Below, in pieces: positions 6,704-11,556 of a stretch of DNA of 28,225 nt. Both the position numbers and the translations under genes were made by a program. Source of the stretch: a virus; IMG/VR virus record IMGVR_UViG_3300034061_000872, positions 1 through 28,225 of that record; one strand, 5' to 3'. Numbering within the stretch: the first letter of the stretch is position 1; each line of letters begins with the position of its first letter. Below the pieces are notes generated by a model. It was not told the DNA's origin, did no database searches, and worked only from the letters and a program-made list of their open reading frames with translations.

Positions 6704-7315
6704 TCAAGCCTCCAGTTTCAAGGTTTCGTACTTTCCGCAGACAGGGCAAGCGGACAGGCCATGCAGCCGGTTCGCCTGAAGGGCGGACACACGCGCCGTC
6801 CACCCGCAGCCAGAGCATTGCAGTTTCAGCAATCGCGTCCCCTGCTTCTTGCGGCTATTCGGATCGATTTTCGCGTGAGGATACGCGCCCAGAATCTGCG
6901 CGATGTCGGCAAGTTCCGCAGACAACCACGCACCGGCAGTGGTCGAGGTCAGCGCACCGACGAGGTCGATGCCACGGGCGACCCGTGCGAACTCGCCACG
7001 GTGACCGCACTGGATACCCGCCCAGACATGCGCCAGTTCGTGCGCGAGAACGGCGAGGACATCCAACGGACGGTCGAGGATGGGGTTGATGAACACCTCG
7101 AAGGTGCCATCCGCAGAGATGGACGGGTCGAATGCCTGACCTAGTGCCACCTTGCCTGACCGGGAACCCCGGTACCCAATGGGGAACCCACATGCGACAC
7201 GGTATCGACGCTGCTCCCACTGCGCGGGTTCAATCCCTGCACGGGGGAACACTTGGTGCTGTAGGGCGACGGCAGCAGCCGCCAACCACGGTTCGCGTTC
7301 GGTGAAATTGGTCAT
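6704..7315 (-). CDS. SprT-like zinc metallopeptidase with zinc ribbon
   Basis: 203 residues from the ATG at 7315, with AAGGAGAA upstream and an ATGA overlap with the preceding gene. HELAH (92-96) is the catalytic zinc motif (HExxH), with His105 in CGHRGEF as probable third ligand. The C terminus has a zinc ribbon, CSGC (167-170) and CPVC (190-193). This arrangement is that of SprT/Spartan-like proteins; the eukaryotic member degrades DNA-protein crosslinks, but the role of phage versions is not established. It is directly followed by the ATPase and VWA-like genes, suggesting an ATP-driven proteolytic or remodelling unit. That link is inference. Confidence 0.8.
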   Translation of the reverse strand: MTNFTEREPWLAAAAVALQHQVFPRAGIEPAQWEQRRYRVACGFPIGYRGSRSGKVALGQAFDPSISADGTFEVFINPILDRPLDVLAVLAHELAHVWAGIQCGHRGEFARVARGIDLVGALTSTTAGAWLSAELADIAQILGAYPHAKIDPNSRKKQGTRLLKLQCSGCGWTARVSALQANRLHGLSACPVCGKYETLKLEA

Positions 7316-7659
7316 GATTGTTCTCCTTCGCAATCCCATGCGTGATAGGTGTCCACCCCGTCAGGGTTGGTCTCATCGTCGAAATCGTCGCCCGTGTACA
7401 GGTCGAAAGCGTCTTCCTCTCCCAGATGCTCAACGACCTGATACACGACCCGCTCACAGGCGTGTCGAGTCGGTCTGCGTGACCATCTCTGCTCGTTGCA
7501 GCCGACAACCCAGACCCATCCGCTGTGAACCTGTCTGGCGTAGCCGCTGTAGGTCTCTACGCGCTCGTGAATCTGCTGCTCGTAGTCGCGTTCCGTTTCC
7601 TCAGTCTCGTGACCCCAGTCACCGAAACGCTCATCGAATCGCACGATTTCATTTTTCAT
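7312..7659 (-). CDS. Hypothetical acidic protein, 115 residues
   Basis: ATG at 7659 is preceded by GGGAGGG; a TTG two codons earlier is less likely. Strongly acidic, with Glu/Asp-rich N terminus (FDERFGDWGHETEETERDYE) and an acidic end (YTGDDFDDETNPDG). An aromatic segment HSGWVWVVGCNEQRWSR lies in the middle. High negative charge recalls DNA-mimic proteins, but no family is recognised and this is only a thought. Stop overlaps the SprT-like start by ATGA. Confidence 0.7.
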   Translation of the reverse strand: MKNEIVRFDERFGDWGHETEETERDYEQQIHERVETYSGYARQVHSGWVWVVGCNEQRWSRRPTRHACERVVYQVVEHLGEEDAFDLYTGDDFDDETNPDGVDTYHAWDCEGEQS

Positions 7660-7661
7660 GT

Positions 7662-7832
7662 TCAACCCTCCCTCAAGAAATATTCACGACCGCTGTCATC
7701 TTCGTCCAACTCGTCTGGGTGCATCCCGTCCGTGTCGTAGTCCCAGATTTCGACATCGATATTGTCCGGTGCCTCGATGACTTCGGGGATACCACGCCTG
7801 ATGGTGACCACTACTCGCTTCTTCTCGCTCAT
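7662..7832 (-). CDS. Hypothetical small acidic protein, 56 residues
   Basis: The start at 7832 (MSEKKRVVVTIRRG...) has AGAGGAGA upstream and an ATGA overlap with the preceding gene; the longer frame from 7913 lies wholly inside that gene and is rejected. Basic strand at the N terminus, then a very acidic half (YDTDGMHPDELDEDDSGREY). Sits between two other acidic proteins in the same operon. Confidence 0.7.
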   Translation of the reverse strand: MSEKKRVVVTIRRGIPEVIEAPDNIDVEIWDYDTDGMHPDELDEDDSGREYFLREG

Positions 7833-8242
7833 GACTTGTTCTCCTCTTTGACCTGAACATCGCAGGTCACCGTCCAGTTGACGAACTCGTACTTGTCGTG
7901 GTCGAGACGCCATCGTAGGCGCAGTTGCTCCGCCAACAACTTGACGACCTTCTCCTCATCGACCTTGCCGCTCGTATCGACAGCGTCCGCCAACTCCACA
8001 CTCAACTTGTTCGGAGCGGGGTCGTCCTCGTCCACCATGTGCGCGTCGGGGTCTTCGTCCCATGTCGTCCAGTACGAATCGCCGTCGCCATCGGCATAAG
8101 CCTCCTCCCATTCCTTGGGTGAGTAGTGCTTGTGCAAGCAAGCATCGGAGCAGTAATACTCACAGCCGCTGTCGATGCAGTAGCCCTCGTTCATGCCCTT
8201 GCCGCACTCGTCGCAAGTACGGGCGTATTTCTTGTAAGCCAT
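7829..8242 (-). CDS. Zinc-finger-like protein, first gene of leftward operon
   Basis: 137 residues. The N terminus holds CDECGKGMNEGYC (10-22), CEYYC (27-31) and C35, i.e. CxxC plus further cysteines with His37/His39, a likely one- or two-zinc binding domain of the kind seen in small phage proteins. The middle is acidic (DEDPDAHMVDEDDPAP) and the C terminus is a helix plus strand (KVVKLLAEQLRLRWRL). As first gene behind the operator-like promoter it could be an early regulator, but no DNA-binding motif is certain. Confidence 0.75.
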   Translation of the reverse strand: MAYKKYARTCDECGKGMNEGYCIDSGCEYYCSDACLHKHYSPKEWEEAYADGDGDSYWTTWDEDPDAHMVDEDDPAPNKLSVELADAVDTSGKVDEEKVVKLLAEQLRLRWRLDHDKYEFVNWTVTCDVQVKEENKS

Positions 8243-8452
8243 GATTGCTCTCCATGTTGGTGACTCACCGCAGCACCCCGTGGGATGCTCTGGTCAGTCG
8301 AAGGCTTCCCGGTAGATTGGGCAGATACTGGTCTGCTTTAGGCCGGACTCCCCTTGTGGAGCCGCCGGGCTGCTTTCGCACTTCCGGCACCAGAACCTCT
8401 TGTCTCTCGACGCGCCGTCTGGGTGCGCTCCGGAGCGTTGCCGCTGCCGATG
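8243..8452 (-). other. Long structured 5' leader of the leftward operon
   Basis: About 210 bases separate the predicted transcription start from the first ATG. No convincing gene lies here on either strand. Read on the - strand it can fold into several GC-rich hairpins: GCAGA/TCTGC, a GGCTCC/GGAGTC hairpin, GCATCC/GGGTGC with loop CACG, and GGTG/CACC near the ribosome binding site. This is much longer and more structured than the other leaders in the window. Confidence 0.5.
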
Positions 8453-8458
8453 ATGCGT

Positions 8459-8487
8459 ACTCTACGGATTACATGACCACAAGTCAA
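8459..8487 (-). promoter_or_regulatory. Leftward sigma-70-like promoter
   Basis: On the - strand TTGACT (8482-8487), 17-base spacer, TAGAGT (8459-8464). Box sequences and spacing fit a sigma-70 promoter for the whole leftward operon. The -35 and spacer overlap one copy of a 15-base direct repeat, suggesting repression or activation. Confidence 0.7.
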
Positions 8488-8515
8488 CAACTTTCTTCGT
8501 TTACACGACCACAAA
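8469..8515 (-). promoter_or_regulatory. Operator-like direct repeat
   Basis: TTACAYGACCACAAR-type sequence occurs at 8469-8483 and 8501-8515 (13 of 15 bases equal). The copies are 32 bp apart centre to centre, three helical turns, one inside the promoter and one just upstream of the -35, as expected for a dimeric or cooperative regulator. Confidence 0.5.
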
Positions 8516-8671
8516 TACACTAAGTCATTGATATTCGGTCGAATTTAGTTTGCGTTTAATCAGCACCGCAGGTACTTTCAGACCCGAAAACAGGGTGACA
8601 AAGGCACAAGACCACTCATTGCGTAGTCAAAGAATTACCTAATCACTGCAAAACAAGGGAAATCAGATCGA
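8516..8671. other. Divergent intergenic region, upstream of terS
   Basis: No gene seen on either strand. The stretch is AT-richer than its flanks. A TTGATA at 8528-8533 lacks a convincing -10 box, so the promoter for terS is not identified with confidence. A weak ribosome binding site (AAGGGA) lies about 10 bases before the terS ATG. Confidence 0.4.
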
Positions 8672-9265
8672 ATGGCAGGCATACGAGACCAGTACGGGTT
8701 GACACCAAAACAGCGGAAATTCGCGGAGAATCTCGCAGACGGCATGACGCAGAGCGATGCGTACAAGTTCGCGTATGACGCGACAGACATGCAGGGCGAC
8801 ACCATCCGCAACAAGGCTTCAGGATTGGCGCAACGGGGCGATATCAGGGCGGCAGTGGATGCGCTAATGGGCGAGAGGATGCGGCAAATGGAGGTCAAGG
8901 GTGTCTCAGACCGCTCGAAAGTGGTGGGTCTGCTACGCCAGTTCGCTGAGGACGATGCGCGTCCTGACCATGTGCGGCTCCGTGCGGTGGAACTGTGGGG
9001 CAAGACCTGCGGTGCGTTCATCGAGGTCGTCGAGGACAGGCGTGACCGTCCTGCTGCGATGGTCGCGGTGGAACTTGAACGACGACTGGGTGCGCTGCTG
9101 TCTGCTGCTGCACCTCAGGTCACGGTCATCGACATGCTGCCGGAGCGTGTAAACGGTGCGGACGATGACGACGATGGTTCCGTGGACAGCGACGATGCAG
9201 GTTCCGGGGATGAGGAAGCGCGTGACGCGCACGGTCTAATCGCACACGCGCCCGTGGGGGGTTAA
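8672..9265 (+). CDS. terS: Terminase small subunit
   Basis: 197 residues. The N-terminal region LTPKQRKFAENLADGMTQSD followed by AYKFAYDA, then helices with repeated basic/acidic faces, matches the N-terminal DNA-binding region of phage small terminases, which recognise the packaging site and assemble as a ring. Position upstream of terL supports this. The C-terminal about 40 residues are acidic and low-complexity (ADDDDDGSVDSDDAGSGDEE). Unlike most phages the large subunit gene does not follow at once: a 536-base non-coding stretch with repeats and a promoter intervenes. The stop codon lies inside a 9-bp inverted repeat. Confidence 0.8.
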   Translation: MAGIRDQYGLTPKQRKFAENLADGMTQSDAYKFAYDATDMQGDTIRNKASGLAQRGDIRAAVDALMGERMRQMEVKGVSDRSKVVGLLRQFAEDDARPDHVRLRAVELWGKTCGAFIEVVEDRRDRPAAMVAVELERRLGALLSAAAPQVTVIDMLPERVNGADDDDDGSVDSDDAGSGDEEARDAHGLIAHAPVGG

Positions 9266-9310
9266 ACGCAGGCGCATGCGCGGTCTAATCGCGCACCCGC
9301 ACCCCCCGCG
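9232..9310. repeat. GC-rich direct and inverted repeats at terS 3' end
   Basis: CGGTCTAATCGC occurs twice (9232-9243 and 9281-9292), each flanked by CGCAC/GCGC runs. A 9-bp inverted repeat (9253-9261 with 9302-9310) spans the terS stop, and its loop contains the palindrome GCGCATGCGC (9272-9281). Candidate packaging (pac) recognition region or transcription-stopping structure; no T-tract follows. Confidence 0.55.
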
Positions 9311-9499
9311 TGACATGCGCGTACCCGCGTACCCTATATATACGATTTCACTCATCCGATCCCCTACTTTCGCTCCTATCTGTATCATTTACGCAACAAA
9401 TGTAGGGTGGGGGTAGGGGTTAATGTTCCGTAAGTTCATGTTTTGTATGGAATTTGTGGGGAAAATGCGTGTAGAAAGGGGGTATATGGGTGTCAGGTA
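9311..9499. other. Non-coding spacer with further inverted repeats
   Basis: No gene visible. CCCCTAC (9361-9367) pairs with GTAGGGG (9413-9419), with a competing GTAGGG at 9402-9407; a G-rich patch lies at 9404-9419. Composition shifts from GC-rich (left) to AT-rich (right), leading into the palindrome and promoter. Confidence 0.45.
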
Positions 9500-9519
9500 A
9501 AATTTTTTGCAAAAAATTT
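9500..9519. promoter_or_regulatory. Perfect 20-bp AT palindrome upstream of the late promoter
   Basis: AAATTTTTTGCAAAAAATTT is its own reverse complement. It is centred about 33 bp before the -35 box. Phased A/T tracts of this kind bend DNA and can act as an UP element for RNA polymerase; the exact symmetry also suits a dimeric regulator. Confidence 0.6.
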
Positions 9520-9541
9520 AGCATTTCTGGTGTATTTCTTA

Positions 9542-9570
9542 TTGACTTTCCCCAATTATTGTGATACAAT
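9542..9570 (+). promoter_or_regulatory. Strong sigma-70-like late promoter
   Basis: TTGACT (9542-9547), 17-base spacer, TACAAT (9565-9570), with TG one base before the -10 (extended -10). This is the best promoter match in the window and lies just ahead of the terL-portal-capsid operon. Predicted start about 9577. Confidence 0.8.
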
Positions 9571-9576
9571 CGGACT

Positions 9577-9801
9577 TGTTATAAAGGATTGCGAGTCGAG
9601 GGACTGACTAAAGGTGAACACGAGCAATCCATACATCGAAGTGATGCGTTAAAGGGGATATTGTAAGGGAATATTGTAGTGTCAATCTCTACACCCCCCT
9701 TTTGAGGGGGGGGTGTAGAGAAGAGGTGATAGGGGAGACGGCGCGAAGACAAAGTTGTGATGAAACGGGGGCTATTGTCCCTGCATTTTGAGGTACATTC
9801 G
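9577..9801 (+). promoter_or_regulatory. Structured leader RNA of the late operon
   Basis: About 225 untranslated bases. GGATTGC (9586-9592) pairs with GCAATCC (9624-9630), enclosing AGTC/GACT (9594-9597 with 9602-9605). A very stable 14-bp hairpin follows (9686-9699 with 9708-9721, loop of 8 bases). Between them a near repeat GGNATATTGTA occurs at 9655-9665 and 9668-9678. A 12-codon frame (GTG 9614 to TAA 9652) could encode a leader peptide. No T-tract follows the large hairpin, so it is not a standard terminator. Confidence 0.55.
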
Positions 9802-11310
9802 ATGCATATCACTCAGGAAAACCTTCCTAGAATCATGGGTTTAGTGAAAACCCTACCTGAGGATCAGCAGAGAGAGTTTTATGGGCTTCTTGAGGAGTAT
9901 GAGAAGGCCAAGACGAAGGAATTGTCTCAAGAGAGTTTCATTTCGTTCGTGCATAGGGTGTGGCCCGGTTTCATTTCGGGTCGGCATCACAAGATCATGG
10001 GTCAGAAGTTTGAGGAAATCGCTTCTGGCAAACTCAAGAGGCTGATCATTTGTATGCCACCCCGGCATACCAAGTCTGAGTTCGGGTCTTTTCTGTTTCC
10101 CGCGTGGTTCTTGGGCAAGTTCCCCCAGAAGAAGGTGATTCAGTCTTCTCATACTGCGGAACTGGCGGTAGGTTTCGGGCGTAAGGTCCGTAACTTGGTG
10201 GATTCGGAGGACTACCGGGCTGTATTCCCTGATACATCCCTTCGGGCGGACTCCAAGGCGGCAGGTAGGTGGAGTACCTCCAAGGGGGGTGACTATTTCG
10301 CCATTGGTATCGGGGGTGCTGTCACCGGTAAGGGTGCGGATCTTCTGATCATCGATGACCCCCATGATGAACAGGAGGGTCAGTCTTCGGATCCTGCCGT
10401 GTTTGACCATGCGTATGAGTGGTACACCTCCGGACCCCGCCAGCGTCTTCAGCCGGGTGGGGCGATTGTGGTGATCTGTACCCGTTGGTCGAAGCGGGAT
10501 CTGGTAGGGCAGGTTCTCAAGGCATCCGCCCAGAGAGGGGGGGATGAATGGGAGGTCATTGAGTTCCCGGCAATCCTTCCTTCTGGCAAACCCCTGTGGC
10601 CTGAGTTCTGGCCCTTAGAGGAACTGGAGGCTATCCGGGAAGAAATCCCTACCCATAAATGGCAGGCCCAGTACCAGCAGAATCCCACCTCCGAAGAGGG
10701 CGCACTGATTAAACGGGACTGGTGGAAGGTCTGGGAGCAAGACAGACCCCCGCAGTGTCAGTTTTTGATCCAGTCATGGGATACCGCGTTCCTGAAGAAG
10801 GAGCGATCAGACTACTCAGCCTGTACCACTTGGGGTGTTTTCTACCACCCAGATGGGGCAGGGGCGATGCAGTCGAACATCATTCTTATGGATGCCCATA
10901 AGGAGAAGATGGAGTTCCCAACCCTCAAGAAACGGGCATGGGAGTTGTACAACTACTGGAAGCCGGATGCCCTGATTGTGGAAGCCAAGGCGGCAGGCAC
11001 CCCCCTGATATTCGAACTGAGGGCCATGGGTATCCCCGTATCGGAATACACCCCGTCACGCGGTAATGATAAAGTTGCCCGTGTAAACGCCATTGCTGAT
11101 CTCTTCTCCAGTGGCAGGATATGGCGACCCAACACCCGTTTTGCGGAGGAAGTGGTTGAGGAATTTGCGTCTTTTCCTGCCGGAGAGCATGATGACTATG
11201 TGGACTCAGGGACGCAGGCTCTCCTACGCTACCGCAAGGGAGGGTTCATCTCCCTCCAGTCTGATTACAAGGATCAGCCGGTCTACAAACGAAAGACTTC
11301 CTACTACTGA
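9802..11310 (+). CDS. terL: Terminase large subunit
   Basis: 502 residues. The start MHITQENLPRIM at 9802 is preferred over an in-frame GTG/ATG at 9757/9760 because GAGG lies about 8 bases upstream and the extra residues look unlike the family. This is the packaging motor and headful nuclease: ATPase with Walker-A-like MPPRHTKS (85-92), Walker B LLIIDDPHDE (181-190), the family motif WQAQYQQNP (287-295), and an RNase-H-fold nuclease with acidic residues Asp327 (QSWDTAF), Glu394 (LIVEAKAAG) and Asp464/465 (EHDDYVDSG). It acts at the portal vertex with the small subunit. Very confident. Confidence 0.96.
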   Translation: MHITQENLPRIMGLVKTLPEDQQREFYGLLEEYEKAKTKELSQESFISFVHRVWPGFISGRHHKIMGQKFEEIASGKLKRLIICMPPRHTKSEFGSFLFPAWFLGKFPQKKVIQSSHTAELAVGFGRKVRNLVDSEDYRAVFPDTSLRADSKAAGRWSTSKGGDYFAIGIGGAVTGKGADLLIIDDPHDEQEGQSSDPAVFDHAYEWYTSGPRQRLQPGGAIVVICTRWSKRDLVGQVLKASAQRGGDEWEVIEFPAILPSGKPLWPEFWPLEELEAIREEIPTHKWQAQYQQNPTSEEGALIKRDWWKVWEQDRPPQCQFLIQSWDTAFLKKERSDYSACTTWGVFYHPDGAGAMQSNIILMDAHKEKMEFPTLKKRAWELYNYWKPDALIVEAKAAGTPLIFELRAMGIPVSEYTPSRGNDKVARVNAIADLFSSGRIWRPNTRFAEEVVEEFASFPAGEHDDYVDSGTQALLRYRKGGFISLQSDYKDQPVYKRKTSYY

Positions 11311-11321
11311 GGATTTAAACG

Positions 11322-11546
11322 ATGAAGAACAAAACTGCTAAGAGCGAGAAGATGGAGGCTCCGAAGAGCCGCAAGCAGCCGAAGGATGCCCTGAAGGGCA
11401 AGATGAGTGGCCTCGGCAAGCCGGTGATGGTCGGTGGTGCCATGCGTCCGAAGAAGATGTTCGGCGGCAAGATGACCATGGGTACCTCTGGTACCGCTCG
11501 TGGTATGGGTGCTGCCGTGAAGGGCGGCAAGTTCCGCGACCTGTAA
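11322..11546 (+). CDS. Small basic Gly/Lys/Met-rich protein between terL and portal
   Basis: 74 residues, strongly basic. The start follows GAGG and a TTTAAAC motif (11314-11320). Low-complexity sequence (PKDALKGKMSGLGKPVMVGG, MRPKKMFGGKMTMG) ends in GTARGMGAAVKGGKFRDL. Such small Lys/Gly/Met-rich proteins with an RG.GAA.KG.KF end occur among uncultured aquatic phages in my knowledge, with no assigned function. Placement between terL and portal suggests a virion or packaging role such as binding DNA in the head; inference only. It resembles in style the basic cluster at 20133-21803. Confidence 0.75.
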   Translation: MKNKTAKSEKMEAPKSRKQPKDALKGKMSGLGKPVMVGGAMRPKKMFGGKMTMGTSGTARGMGAAVKGGKFRDL

Positions 11547-11556
11547 GGAGAGAGAG

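Noticed and set aside
8245-8523. Rightward frame (92 residues) in the divergent control region, and a leftward one at 8338-8520
   Set aside because: Low-quality Arg/Ser/Thr composition, no ribosome binding site, and they overlap the promoter and operator-like repeats.
9404-9419. G-quadruplex
   Set aside because: Only three separated G-runs are present; four are needed for an intramolecular quadruplex.
9586-9630. tRNA or hammerhead ribozyme in the terL leader
   Set aside because: The 7-bp stem looks like an acceptor stem but encloses only 31 bases. CTGACTA resembles the hammerhead CUGANGA core but lacks the essential G, and no GAAA partner is present.
9686-9721. The 14-bp leader hairpin as a terminator of terS
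   Set aside because: No U-tract follows on either strand (AAGAGG on +, no T-run on -), so it is treated as a leader structure.
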